From Candidatus Thalassarchaeaceae archaeon (GTDB lineage: Archaea; Thermoplasmatota; Poseidoniia; Poseidoniales; Thalassarchaeaceae), in assembly GCA_029940695.1 (NCBI GenBank), contig JAPYUP010000008.1:1-54755 (forward strand): a DNA stretch of 54,755 nt, written 5' to 3'. The position numbers and the translations under genes were made by a program. The notes below the pieces were generated by a model. It did no database searches, had not been told where the DNA came from, and saw only the letters and a program-made list of their open reading frames with translations. Positions 25,660-34,111 of this stretch are shown one piece after another. Every line of letters begins with the position of its first letter. The first letter of the stretch is position 1.

Positions 25660-26208
25660 ATGTACACCCTTGAGATAAGAGAGGAGACCATCCGCATCCC
25701 TGCAGAGTACATCAGGAGGGGCCGCAGGCTGGTAGATCACATCGATGAACTTGCTCATGACGCCTTCGAGTGCCGCTTCGATGAGACTGAGAACTTCACT
25801 CTACTGACCTTCGATCACGAGGCCGTTGGCAGAGGAAAAATCATCCACGGCGACGGCGCCATCTACCAGAACGTCCGCTTCAAAGCCCTGGTTTTCACCA
25901 TGGAAAGTAACGAGGTCGTTGACGGTGCGGTCTCTGAGGTCTCTGAGTATGGTGCCTTCGTGCGGATTGGCCCCATGGAGGCTTTGCTTCACAAGTCACA
26001 GATTTTAGATGAACCTATACAGGTCAACCTCGGTATCAAGAGGATTGAGGGTTCGCAAAGTGGGAGGGCTCTCGAAGAGGGCTCGTTCGTTCGCTCTAGG
26101 ATAGTATCCAAGTCAATCAATCACAATGACCCACGTTCCAGCAAGATTGGCCTGAACTGCAAGATGGATGGCCTAGGCTCCTTCGAGTGGATTGAGGAGA
26201 CCGATTGA
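25660..26208 (+). CDS. rpo7: DNA-directed RNA polymerase subunit Rpo7 (E')
   Basis: Archaeal RNA polymerase stalk subunit, partner of Rpo4, orthologous to eukaryotic RPB7; 182 residues, normal length. The N-terminal tip domain starts MYTLEIREETIRIP. The C-terminal S1/OB domain begins near residue 82: EVVDGAVSEVSEYGAFVRIGPMEALLHKSQI, then SIKIGLN-type ending SSKIGLNCKMDGLG. The stalk binds nascent RNA and helps open the promoter. It heads the conserved archaeal order rpo7-spt4-S24e-S27ae; Spt4 begins about 4 bases after the stop. Confidence 0.96.
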   Translation: MYTLEIREETIRIPAEYIRRGRRLVDHIDELAHDAFECRFDETENFTLLTFDHEAVGRGKIIHGDGAIYQNVRFKALVFTMESNEVVDGAVSEVSEYGAFVRIGPMEALLHKSQILDEPIQVNLGIKRIEGSQSGRALEEGSFVRSRIVSKSINHNDPRSSKIGLNCKMDGLGSFEWIEETD

Positions 26209-26212
26209 ATTG

Positions 26213-26428
26213 GTGAGGCAGCCTTTCGCTTGCGGCGAGTGCAACAGGATTCTCCCCGATCCTGACAAGAAGTCCGAACCCCCTCAGTGCGCTCACTGCC
26301 CGAACTCTCCAGTGACTACGGACTGGCAGGGACTCGTCGTGATATTGCACCCTGTGAGATCAGAGGTCGCGAAGCGGCTGAACATCGCTCACCCCGGAAG
26401 CTACGCGCTGAAGGTCAACATCAGATGA
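26213..26428 (+). CDS. spt4: Transcription elongation factor Spt4 (RpoE'')
   Basis: About 71 residues from GTG 26213; TTG at 26210 is equally close and an upstream TTG at 26192 would overlap rpo7. A zinc ribbon is formed by CGEC (7-10) and CAHC (26-29). The tail GLVVILHPVRSEVAKRLNIAHPGSYALKV is the classic Spt4 pattern. Spt4 pairs with the NGN domain of Spt5 and makes RNA polymerase processive. Fits the cluster exactly; S24e follows 9 bases after the stop. Confidence 0.95.
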   Translation: MRQPFACGECNRILPDPDKKSEPPQCAHCPNSPVTTDWQGLVVILHPVRSEVAKRLNIAHPGSYALKVNIR

Positions 26429-26437
26429 GGTGGTTGA

Positions 26438-26809
26438 ATGGAAGTCATCGAAAGGAGAGAGAATCCGATGCTCGATCGTGTCGAGTTGCGATTCCGTTGG
26501 GATCACCCCAACTCTCCCACGCCGTCACTCACCCAGATGGTGGAGGCGGCTACCAAGGCCGAACCCGGTTCTAAGAAGAATCTAGTTTTCGTCAAGAATG
26601 TCAATACTAGATTCGGTATGGCTCGTACCTCCGGCATCGCCCTTGTGTATGGCTCTGAGGAATCCGCTTCCATAGAGCAGAGTTATGTGATCGAGCGCCA
26701 CAAGTCTGCCACCAACTCCGAGCCAAAGGTTGCCGCAGAGTCACCCGAGCCCCCTGCCGCGGCTCCTGAAGAGGCCCCGGAAATAGATGGAGAAGGGGGT
26801 GGTGAGTGA
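26438..26809 (+). CDS. rps24e: Small ribosomal subunit protein eS24
   Basis: 123 residues. MEVIERRENPMLDRVELRF, then TPSLTQMVEAATKAEPGSKKNLVFVKNVNTRFG and the aromatic ALVYGSEESA block identify S24e. After about residue 90 comes an Ala/Pro/Glu-rich tail (APEEAPEIDGEGGGE) longer than in many archaea. The stop TGA (26807-26809) shares its last base with the ATG of S27ae, so translation is coupled. Confidence 0.95.
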   Translation: MEVIERRENPMLDRVELRFRWDHPNSPTPSLTQMVEAATKAEPGSKKNLVFVKNVNTRFGMARTSGIALVYGSEESASIEQSYVIERHKSATNSEPKVAAESPEPPAAAPEEAPEIDGEGGGE

Positions 26810-26985
26810 TGGGGGATGGCCCAAATCCAAACGGTAAGCACTCGAAGTACGCAGTGGAGGATGGCGAACTGGTTCGTAAGGGTGAGACTTGCCCTACTTG
26901 CGGTCCAGGTGTTTTCCTAGGAATCCACAGCGATCGGAAGGTTTGCGGGAAGTGCGGCCACGCCGTCAAAACACAAACCGACTAA
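26809..26985 (+). CDS. rps27ae: Small ribosomal subunit protein eS31 (S27ae)
   Basis: 58 residues read directly from ATG 26809 to TAA at 26983-26985. The zinc ribbon is CPTC (28-31) and CGKC (46-49), with GPGVFLGIHSDRKVCGKCG matching archaeal S27ae ('CGPGVFLA.H.DR..CGKCGY'). The final H replaces the usual aromatic residue after the last CGKCG. Its stop overlaps the convergent beta-propeller gene by 4 bases. Confidence 0.95.
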   Translation: MGDGPNPNGKHSKYAVEDGELVRKGETCPTCGPGVFLGIHSDRKVCGKCGHAVKTQTD

Positions 26986-27833
26986 GCAGAGTAATCGCTC
27001 CACTCTCCATCGTTCGTCATCACCCTTCCCTCGAGTATAGCAATCCCAATCCCCTCCCTGTATGTGGTGAAGACGCGACCCTCGGAGAGTCTCCCGTCAT
27101 GCCTCCATCCAGTCCACCTCCACTCTTCCCCCTCATATTGGGCATCGAGAACCGGACCGCCCGTTTCGAGTACTTCCGGTCTTTTGCCAATATCTTCGAG
27201 GAGTCCGATTGTGCCTCCGTGCAACATTAACAGCCAACCTCCGCCCTCCGCATAGATTGCATTCGAGACCTTGTCACCCAACTCGAGCACCCAAAAGCTC
27301 AGCAATGATCCGTCACTCGGGTCCAGAACGGCTACCCCGCCCGCCTGGGACCACACCGCTATTCCCTCTGGGCACTCAACGATGGAAACAAGCAGGTCTT
27401 GCACCCCAATGTCCAATATTTCGGGCCACACTGGATGTTGAGTCCGCCAAATCTCCTTTGCCTCCGAGTCGATCATGTAGATTCCCCCCCCTAAGGTCGA
27501 GAAGACGATGTTCCCCTCCACGCTGCCAATGGCCATTGGTTCCGCGTCCAGAATCCTGTGCCAAATCGCCCCTGCCGGTTGAATGTCACTATCTGCGAGG
27601 GAAGAAAGCCTGAGATCATCCCTGCCCGGGCCGTCAATCCAATCGCCTTGGAGTGGCAGTGCAGCCATCCTCGCCTCTCCGAACTCCCTCTCGACCCAGA
27701 AGCCGACCCACCTGTCTGCTAGGGTTACGCCATCGAGAATAGGGGCTGGAAAAGGTCTCGTGAAGGTATCTAGCGGTTCGCCCGTGGGCCCCAGTTTGGC
27801 CATCTCGCCCTGAGTACCGATGGCCACGTGCAT
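26982..27833 (-). CDS. Beta-propeller-like protein (PQQ/WD-type repeats), probably cytoplasmic
   Basis: 283 residues from ATG 27833, chosen because a strong GGGGGGAGG site lies just upstream; ATG 27887 is in frame. Repeating strands of the form 'G.IV.STLGGGIYMID.E.KEIWRT', 'GIAVWSQAGGVAVLDPSDGSLLSFW' and 'GGWLLMLHGGTIGLLED' suggest a six- or seven-blade propeller. There is no signal peptide, so it probably acts inside the cell, perhaps as a scaffold. No catalytic motif and no specific family recognised. It diverges from dtdA. Confidence 0.65.
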   Translation of the reverse strand: MHVAIGTQGEMAKLGPTGEPLDTFTRPFPAPILDGVTLADRWVGFWVEREFGEARMAALPLQGDWIDGPGRDDLRLSSLADSDIQPAGAIWHRILDAEPMAIGSVEGNIVFSTLGGGIYMIDSEAKEIWRTQHPVWPEILDIGVQDLLVSIVECPEGIAVWSQAGGVAVLDPSDGSLLSFWVLELGDKVSNAIYAEGGGWLLMLHGGTIGLLEDIGKRPEVLETGGPVLDAQYEGEEWRWTGWRHDGRLSEGRVFTTYREGIGIAILEGRVMTNDGEWSDYSA

Positions 27834-27958
27834 TTCCTCCCCCCTGTCGATTCTGCAAGGTGGGAAGCCGAGCCCCCTCTGGTCCATGCAACGAGACCGT
27901 CGCGAGGGTCTTGAAAGTGTGCTAGAGAACATTGAAGGATGCATCGCCGTCACAGTCC

Positions 27959-28894
27959 ATGGTCACGTTGTTGTTGGCATCTCGAGAGGATGTCGCTTCA
28001 ATGAGCCTTTTCGCATCAGTGAGGGCACTAGGGAGCTGGGGGGATCCCGAGCAATTGTCACATGGTACCGTTTACAGGCATGATGGCCGAACTGTCGATC
28101 TTCTCCTCATCAACGAGCTCCACATTCACGCTGATTACATCGATGCCGCCCACGAATCGGCTACTGGCTCTAAAGTGGATGAGGTACTAGTTCTCTCAAG
28201 GCACGTCTCGGCTAGCAAGATCCCAGCCCTCACCCTCCACGCCATCGGCGTCCCCGGCGAGGCTCCACACGGAGAACCGGGTCAAGCCGGGGGGATTAAG
28301 GGACGAATCGTACCCCCGTCCCCACGATTCGGGGCACTATTCAGAACCATGTCCGCCTTAGCCGTTGATAGGGGGCTGGATGACGAGTACGATTTGACTT
28401 TGGAGACAACGCACCATGGACCTACGCTCACTAAGCCAACACTCTACATCGAGATCGGCTCAACTTCTGATCAGTGGGGGGACGAGCGAGCCGCGAGAGT
28501 TTGGGCAGACGCGCTTTCAGCATGCCTTGGTCTTTCAGGGGGCAATCAAGTGGGAACTTGGCAAGGCCATGGAGACGTCATGATTGGACTCGGAGGCGGT
28601 CACTACGCCCCTAGGCATCGGGCCGTCATCTCTCAGACAGACGTGTGGGTCGGCCACCTCCTAGCGAATTACGCGCTCGCTTTCGACGAGCCGACAGTTG
28701 AAGAGGAACTTCCCGGAGGATTGTGGAAACACGCTGTCACCGTTGCAATTGAGGCCACAAGGTTTGCTTTCCCCGGTGGAAGCGTGTTCGCGCATCTGGA
28801 TCGTAAGTCGTTCAAGGGCTGGCAGCGACAATCACTCGCGTCCCTACTCTTCACTCTTGATGTCCCCATTCGTCGAGGGAAGCAGATTCCCTGA
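27959..28894 (+). CDS. dtdA: D-aminoacyl-tRNA deacylase, archaeal/plant DtdA (GEK1) type
   Basis: Hydrolyses D-amino acids wrongly attached to tRNA. About 311 residues from ATG 27959 (MVTLLLASREDVAS, the family's usual opening); a TTG at 27932 is a less likely start. Diagnostic blocks are LTLHAIGVPGEAPHGEPG followed by PPSPRFGALFR, then THHGPTLTKPTLYIEIGST and GLGGGHYAPRH, which carry the metal-binding His/Glu residues. The proline dehydrogenase gene follows 43 bases downstream. Confidence 0.94.
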   Translation: MVTLLLASREDVASMSLFASVRALGSWGDPEQLSHGTVYRHDGRTVDLLLINELHIHADYIDAAHESATGSKVDEVLVLSRHVSASKIPALTLHAIGVPGEAPHGEPGQAGGIKGRIVPPSPRFGALFRTMSALAVDRGLDDEYDLTLETTHHGPTLTKPTLYIEIGSTSDQWGDERAARVWADALSACLGLSGGNQVGTWQGHGDVMIGLGGGHYAPRHRAVISQTDVWVGHLLANYALAFDEPTVEEELPGGLWKHAVTVAIEATRFAFPGGSVFAHLDRKSFKGWQRQSLASLLFTLDVPIRRGKQIP

Positions 28895-28937
28895 ACCCCG
28901 CAATTGTCAAGTCTCTCCCCACTCTGTCAGTGTTCGG

Positions 28938-29915
28938 ATGGGACTCGTAGGCAGCTCAATCGTCAGGCTCCTCCCACTCGCACCCAAGTTCGTCGTCCGC
29001 TGGGTCGCAAACCGTTACATGGCCGGTGAAACCCTCAATCAAGCCCTAGGTGTGATGAGGAGGATTGGCTCACAGGGAGCATGCTTCACTGTCGATGTAT
29101 TAGGAGAGGAGATTAGTTCACTCGACGAGACGAGATTCTTCATTCGTGAGTACGAAGCCGTCTTGGATGCCATCGTCGAGCACGAAATAGATGCCAACAT
29201 CTCAATTAAACCCACGGCTTTCGGTCTACTGATTGACCTCAAGGCGGCACTTGACAACATCGAGAGCCTCATACGCAAGGCCTCCGAACACGAAATCTTC
29301 GTCCGCCTCGACATGGAAGACAGCAGGGTCACCCAGTCCACAATTGACGTTGCTCTCGCCATGCACTCCAAGGGTCTGACCAACGTAGGAGTAGTTCTGC
29401 AGGGGCGACTTCTCAGGACACCCTTAGACATCTCCGATATTTCCAGAGTCACAGGCCCCTCCACAGACTTTCGAATCTGCAAGGGTGCCTACTTAGATTC
29501 GGCGGATATCTCCCACACCGGATACCGGGAGATTGTCGATGCAACCAATCATGCTATCGACCTGATGCTGGATTCGGGTGCTTACACTGCCATAGCATCC
29601 CACGACACGCCGGTGATCAAGCACTCCCTAGAATCACTTGAATCGAGAGGCATGGGGCCAAGTAAGGCCGATCCGAGGCACAGTAGCGATGTGGTCCGTA
29701 ATCGAGACAAGGGGCCGGGCTACGAGTTCCAGTTCCTTCTGGGAGTCAGGGGCGACGTCAGGCGAAAGCTTTCCGATCAGGGCCACAGGACAAGAATCTA
29801 CGTTCCATATGGAACTAAGTGGTACGAGTACAGTATGCGCAGGCTTAGGGAGAATCCCGAAGTTGCAATGCACATCACCAAGGCGTTGCTGATGCCATGG
29901 ACAAACCGAAGATAG
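28938..29915 (+). CDS. Proline dehydrogenase
   Basis: Flavoenzyme oxidising proline to pyrroline-5-carboxylate. 325 residues from ATG 28938 (MGLVGSSIVRLLPL); an upstream extension would run into dtdA. A (beta/alpha)8 barrel is supported by ANISIKPTAFGLLID, FVRLDMEDSRVTQSTIDVA, VGVVLQGRLLRT, DFRICKGAYLD and GYEFQFLLGVRGDVRRKL with RIYVPYGTKWYEYSMRRL at the end, the usual FAD/proline-binding block. It is monofunctional, with no P5C dehydrogenase domain. It fits use of amino acids as carbon and energy source. Confidence 0.93.
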   Translation: MGLVGSSIVRLLPLAPKFVVRWVANRYMAGETLNQALGVMRRIGSQGACFTVDVLGEEISSLDETRFFIREYEAVLDAIVEHEIDANISIKPTAFGLLIDLKAALDNIESLIRKASEHEIFVRLDMEDSRVTQSTIDVALAMHSKGLTNVGVVLQGRLLRTPLDISDISRVTGPSTDFRICKGAYLDSADISHTGYREIVDATNHAIDLMLDSGAYTAIASHDTPVIKHSLESLESRGMGPSKADPRHSSDVVRNRDKGPGYEFQFLLGVRGDVRRKLSDQGHRTRIYVPYGTKWYEYSMRRLRENPEVAMHITKALLMPWTNRR

Positions 29916-29918
29916 CCA

Positions 29919-30530
29919 CTACTCCGGAGGCTGCAAGTAGATTCGGCGTACCTCGCCAGCTGTCCTACTCCCGGTTAGGGTTCGTCCCTTTCCAGTGTGC
30001 AGCCCCCTAATTCGCCAATTTTTCCCATCAACAGCCATAATCGAGCCACACGAGAAGACCCTGTCTGGTTCGCACTCTATTCTGGCTGATTCGCTGGTTT
30101 CCCTGTTGTTCATCGTTATCTTAACAACGGCCTTGTCCCTCCTTATCGCCCACATAGCATTAATTCCCACGGTTCCAAGGCTCGTCACTGATTTCGAATG
30201 CGAGTCATCTATCCTAGTGACGCACCAATGCATCCCATTGTGCTCGAACACTTCCCCCACGGCGATCTCCTCGTCCTCATCGACTTCGATGGCCGCCAAC
30301 ACGCTTTCATTTCCATCCGATAGCGTGGTTTTGACGTGAACAGCACGGGGGGGCCTCATCTGCAAGGTGTGGACGTGTCCACAGTCCAGACATCTGACTA
30401 AGGCATCCTCCCCTCTTCCCTTCGGGTTTCTCCTCATGACCTCGTGTTCCAACTGTTCCGAGCACTCGGGACACATCACAATCGCCTCGACTACGGAATC
30501 CTTGTCCTGCACGTCTCGGCCGGGATACAT
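29919..30530 (-). CDS. HVO_0476-type zinc-finger protein
   Basis: 203 residues from ATG 30530; an internal MCPECSE could be a later start. An N-terminal zinc ribbon (CPEC near 20 and CLDC near 47) is followed by a beta-rich domain with VGEVFEHNGMHWCVTRIDD and VAVKITMNN-type strands. This matches the HVO_0476 family, conserved in euryarchaea and of unproven function, possibly nucleic-acid binding. It converges on proline dehydrogenase with 3 bases between stops. Confidence 0.75.
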   Translation of the reverse strand: MYPGRDVQDKDSVVEAIVMCPECSEQLEHEVMRRNPKGRGEDALVRCLDCGHVHTLQMRPPRAVHVKTTLSDGNESVLAAIEVDEDEEIAVGEVFEHNGMHWCVTRIDDSHSKSVTSLGTVGINAMWAIRRDKAVVKITMNNRETSESARIECEPDRVFSCGSIMAVDGKNWRIRGLHTGKGRTLTGSRTAGEVRRIYLQPPE

Positions 30531-30626
30531 GCCTGACTTGAATCCATCCTAGAAGCGATGGTTGAAGAGCGGTGAGTATGAGAGGCGTTCGTGCTCGGGG
30601 AGAATGGAGGAATTGGACTGCCTCAG

Positions 30627-31391
30627 ATGTCCGAGCGTGAGATGCTACAGAGACTCCTGTCGGAGGATATCGAGAGGGGGCAGGACGAGCCTGCGATAGC
30701 TGCAAGCATCGGGGAGCAGATGTTGCACATGGACCTCATGCCGTTGCCAAGGTCGATGAGAGCGAGAATAAGGGATGCGTGCTCAAGGCTACCTTCGAGG
30801 AACGTGACCCTAGTTGGGGGTGGAATAGGGCACTTAGCAGCTTGGATGTTCGATTTGTGGTGCGGCCGTCCAGACGGATTGGGATTGGTGACTAGCCACA
30901 AGCCTGACACCTTCAGGATCGTTGAGCCGGGCACGCGATTCGGAGTTATCATCGATCGTTTGATCAGACGGTACGATGCATCCTCGTGGGCACAGGTCAT
31001 CGCATTGCCATGGCCAGAGGTAAGTGCTGAGACTGCCTCGTGGAAGGCGGCAAACGCGACTCTGGCCGAAGCACCCCAACAGACAATTCTTCCCATGCCA
31101 TCCGACCTCGTGGTAATCGATCTCCCAGAAGAAGAGCGGGCAGCCGCAGCTGCTTCCGCCTTCGAGATTATTGCACCTGGTGGCGTAGTACTGGTCCAGG
31201 AGCCAGAAGTTCCCACGGGTGATGTCGGCACGCCTCAGGAGGGCGATGAACCCACTCCAGCACAGTCCAAGGTCAGTTCGTTCAACAGTTGGATTGAGTT
31301 AATCAAGGATGTCAACAATAATCATGCCCTAGGCTTCTCCGAACTCACCGGAGGCATTCTCGTTGCCCTACTGAGGACCGACTCAGACTGA
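30627..31391 (+). CDS. Rossmann-fold methyltransferase-like protein
   Basis: 254 residues from ATG 30627; GTG 30591 is also in frame. NVTLVGGGIGHLAAWMFDLW is a GxGxxG nucleotide-binding opening, SDLVVIDLPEEE resembles a motif-II/III strand, and IIAPGGVVLVQEPEVP followed by ELTGGILVALLR matches the late strands of class I SAM methyltransferases. No substrate-specific motif is recognised; a degenerate dehydrogenase is the alternative. Its 3' end overlaps the subtilase gene on the other strand by 70 bases, so the last 23 codons are constrained on both strands. Confidence 0.55.
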   Translation: MSEREMLQRLLSEDIERGQDEPAIAASIGEQMLHMDLMPLPRSMRARIRDACSRLPSRNVTLVGGGIGHLAAWMFDLWCGRPDGLGLVTSHKPDTFRIVEPGTRFGVIIDRLIRRYDASSWAQVIALPWPEVSAETASWKAANATLAEAPQQTILPMPSDLVVIDLPEEERAAAAASAFEIIAPGGVVLVQEPEVPTGDVGTPQEGDEPTPAQSKVSSFNSWIELIKDVNNNHALGFSELTGGILVALLRTDSD

Positions 31392-32617
31392 ATCGATATA
31401 GTACCCGTCCGCTCCGCTCTCGCTTGCGAATGGTCACCACTAACCTCTATCTCCTGTTCTCCCATTGAGTCAATGATGAGGTCGACTCTCAAGTGACCAT
31501 AGCCATAGTGGTCGTCGTGCTCTGATTGCCCCTCCTTCATTTGTGAGTTTTCCATTATCATCGCCTTGACGTTCTGAATGGCGGCCCTACCCTGAGAGTT
31601 CTCTCTCTGCAGGTCGGGATCGTACTCCAGCATCAGAGCTAGGGCCCCGCTCATCCACGCCGTCGCAGCAGACGTTCCGCTGGACCATCCCCACCAAGCC
31701 TCGTTGCCAACCCCCGTAGCCATTAGGACTGGAACCTCATGTCCCGGGGCAACGACCTCCGGCTTCATGTCGGGATTATCCCTAGGTAAAATCGGATTCG
31801 GCCAGAGCCTGCCATTGTTGTCTCCCTTGGAACTCCCTGACCAAATCCCACCATTCCTGATGATTCCACCAACGCAGATGACGTCCTCCACGGATCCGGG
31901 CGACTCGACGTCTCCATCGTCATCCTCACCATCGTTCCCGGCTGCTGCAATCACGAAGACGCCGCTGTCGAGCGCGCCCTCCACGGACTGCTCTAAGGAA
32001 TCGGTAGTGAAGAACCCAGAACCGATTCCCTGGTCCCCCCCAAGGCTAAGTGAGATTATATCAGCACCCTCCTCGACGCACCAGTCGACCGAATCAGAGA
32101 CGTATTGATCGCTCCCAACACCCTCTTCGTCAATAGCCTTAGCAACGAGCAACTCAACCCCCCTCGCGCCACCTTCGAAACTCCCGTCGGCCACGATTAT
32201 GCCTGCCATAGCCGTGCCGTGACCTTCGTCATCATATGGTTCGGATGCTTGGTTGATGGCGTCCTTCCAGCCGAGCAGCACGATGTGATCTAAATCCGGG
32301 TGACCAAGGTCTATTCCAGAGTCGACGACGCACATGACCACCCCACTGCCATCGAGACTACCTATGTCGTTCATCCCCGTCAGCTCACGGTACTCGTTTT
32401 CCCAGGCTAGTAACGCTGCGGGGGGTCCCCCTATCGTCGCTCCATCTTGACCTGCCCAGAGGAATAGGATACCGATGGCTGATGCGAGCAGCAGAATCAG
32501 AGCAACGCTGACAACAACTACCGTTCCTATCGCGTCGTCCATTTGCGGATGAGGCTGGTCCCACTCGGAAGCGTCTCGCGCTTCATCGGCATCAGAGATG
32601 TCGGACTGTTCGCTCAT
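31322..32617 (-). CDS. Membrane-anchored subtilisin-like serine protease (S8)
   Basis: 431 residues. An acidic cytoplasmic N-terminus (about 1-28), one helix (about 31-54), then the catalytic domain outside. The triad is intact: D99 in VVDSG, H133 in EGHGTAMAG, N228 oxyanion in AAGND and S316 in SSGTSAATAWMSGA. No recognisable inhibitor propeptide is present, unlike classical secreted subtilases, so activation may differ. The C-terminal ~25 residues are coded opposite the methyltransferase-like gene. It lies 64 bases downstream of the zinc-ribbon membrane protein gene on the same strand and is probably co-transcribed. Confidence 0.9.
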   Translation of the reverse strand: MSEQSDISDADEARDASEWDQPHPQMDDAIGTVVVVSVALILLLASAIGILFLWAGQDGATIGGPPAALLAWENEYRELTGMNDIGSLDGSGVVMCVVDSGIDLGHPDLDHIVLLGWKDAINQASEPYDDEGHGTAMAGIIVADGSFEGGARGVELLVAKAIDEEGVGSDQYVSDSVDWCVEEGADIISLSLGGDQGIGSGFFTTDSLEQSVEGALDSGVFVIAAAGNDGEDDDGDVESPGSVEDVICVGGIIRNGGIWSGSSKGDNNGRLWPNPILPRDNPDMKPEVVAPGHEVPVLMATGVGNEAWWGWSSGTSAATAWMSGALALMLEYDPDLQRENSQGRAAIQNVKAMIMENSQMKEGQSEHDDHYGYGHLRVDLIIDSMGEQEIEVSGDHSQARAERTGTISIQSESVLSRATRMPPVSSEKPRA

Positions 32618-32681
32618 CTCATCCTTACTCAGAGCACCCCTCCTTGAATATCCTCGGAAAAAGCATCTAGGGTCGAGCTGC

Positions 32682-33893
32682 TCACCACGCCTCTACCCTG
32701 CCAAAGTGACTCCCTACAGGCGTGCTGGAACCACAGTTCGGACAGACGACCCTAGTCGGAATTATCGTTTCGCATTTGTCACAGTTGGCTCCTGGCTGAC
32801 CTTTGCCGAAACATTCCTCGCTTGCACATGGGACTAGAATCTCCCTCTTGGCCGACCGTTTGGCAGCCGTCTCCTGGTTGCAAACCGGGCACTTGCCCTG
32901 CTCATCGCTTATTTGCGTCACGCTCTCACCAGCCACCTCCCTGGCCCTGAACGTCTGGATCCTGTCCTCAGCACCGCCAAGCATGAATTGGGGGAACCAG
33001 AGGATGTTCAGGAAAACGACCATAGAAAGTATGCCTGTAAGGGCGTAGGTACCAACTAGTAGGTAACTGAGATCTAGATTACCGGGGTTGGGTGCGATTG
33101 CATGCGATCCGGACCAAGAGCTGATGTTCAACAGAACCATCCAAACAACCAAACCAGCACTCCAGGCCTTGAGGCTATGATCATACCAAGCCCTTTCGAA
33201 GACTCTGTGATCGGGGTGCGAGTGCCGCTCTTGGACATGTATGTCGCGGGTCTCTAAGACAGCCCGGTGGACGACAAAGACTGCTAGAAAAAGCAAGACG
33301 AGATTTACGGTGGCGACCCATGCCCACTGTATTGTTCCGGCGCCATATGGGAAGGCAGGGGACTCGGCGTGCGCCTTGAGATAGCCCACTTGCACGAACG
33401 CCACCCCAATAAGCAGGTACACCATGTTCTCCCTCATTATCGGGTACCTCAACCACAACATCACGATCATTGCTATCCAGCAGACAATTGAGAGTAGGGA
33501 GAGGATGAGGGCCATGTCTCCCATGTGCAGGAAGCCGCTGTCTTGGCCGAAGATGCCCCATCTGTTGTAGTCGCCCCCACTAGAGAGTTCTCCTATTCCG
33601 AGATCCCATGCACCTAGTAAATAGCCGAAGATTGCGATGACAAGAATCACGACCTCGTCGGGGCCCCAGTACCTGCGTGTGAGATTGGCGTGGTAAGCGC
33701 ATTCGGTAACCAGTTCGTCTAGAGCACTTAGTCTGTCATTGACATTTGAGAAGGTTTGGTTGCGTGGGAAATCACTCAGCCTAGGCATCTCGTGGGATGG
33801 TGTCGGAACACCCGACTGCCCGCCTACCTCGTCCTGCATGCCGCCTGAGGGACAAGTTCCCCGAATAAGTTCCGCGCTGACGGGATTCACCAT
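32682..33893 (-). CDS. Multi-pass membrane protein with C-terminal zinc ribbons
   Basis: 403 residues from ATG 33893; ATG 33788 (MPRLSDFPRNQ) is a possible later start. Six to seven hydrophobic segments span about 80-310. The C-terminus has CPVC at about 332-335, then an ECF..GANCDKCE and CPNCGS arrangement that looks like one or two zinc ribbons, presumably cytoplasmic. No family recognised. Placed just upstream of the membrane subtilase gene, so the two could work together, for instance in protein quality control or proteolysis at the membrane; that is inference. Confidence 0.65.
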   Translation of the reverse strand: MVNPVSAELIRGTCPSGGMQDEVGGQSGVPTPSHEMPRLSDFPRNQTFSNVNDRLSALDELVTECAYHANLTRRYWGPDEVVILVIAIFGYLLGAWDLGIGELSSGGDYNRWGIFGQDSGFLHMGDMALILSLLSIVCWIAMIVMLWLRYPIMRENMVYLLIGVAFVQVGYLKAHAESPAFPYGAGTIQWAWVATVNLVLLFLAVFVVHRAVLETRDIHVQERHSHPDHRVFERAWYDHSLKAWSAGLVVWMVLLNISSWSGSHAIAPNPGNLDLSYLLVGTYALTGILSMVVFLNILWFPQFMLGGAEDRIQTFRAREVAGESVTQISDEQGKCPVCNQETAAKRSAKREILVPCASEECFGKGQPGANCDKCETIIPTRVVCPNCGSSTPVGSHFGRVEAW

Positions 33894-33916
33894 ACGTCGT
33901 TACTCTGAGATAATGA

Positions 33917-34003
33917 TGGCGCCGAGGGCGAGATTTGAACTCGCGCGGGAAAGATCCCACGGGCTTTCCAGGCCCGCGCAATACCGGGCTATGCGACCTC
34001 GGC
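33917..34003 (-). tRNA. tRNA-Ser (GGA)
   Basis: Acceptor GCCGAGG/CCTCGGC, discriminator G and an encoded CCA. The anticodon stem CGGGC/GCCCG encloses loop CTGGAAA, giving anticodon GGA. The long variable arm (GGGA-TCTT-TCCC) confirms a class II serine tRNA. Confidence 0.96.
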
Positions 34004-34078
34004 TCAGTGTGCCCCAACCGTCTCCAGTTTTCACCATGACGTTCGCGGCATGAGAAATGGGCGGCGTACGCCCGCCAC

Positions 34079-34086
34079 GATTATAC
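34079..34086 (+). promoter_or_regulatory. TATA box for tRNA-Thr
   Basis: GATTATAC ends 26 bases before the mature 5' end of tRNA-Thr, the expected archaeal TATA distance. Confidence 0.55.
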
Positions 34087-34111
34087 CGACCACGCCGGAC
34101 GGCGCTGCGCT

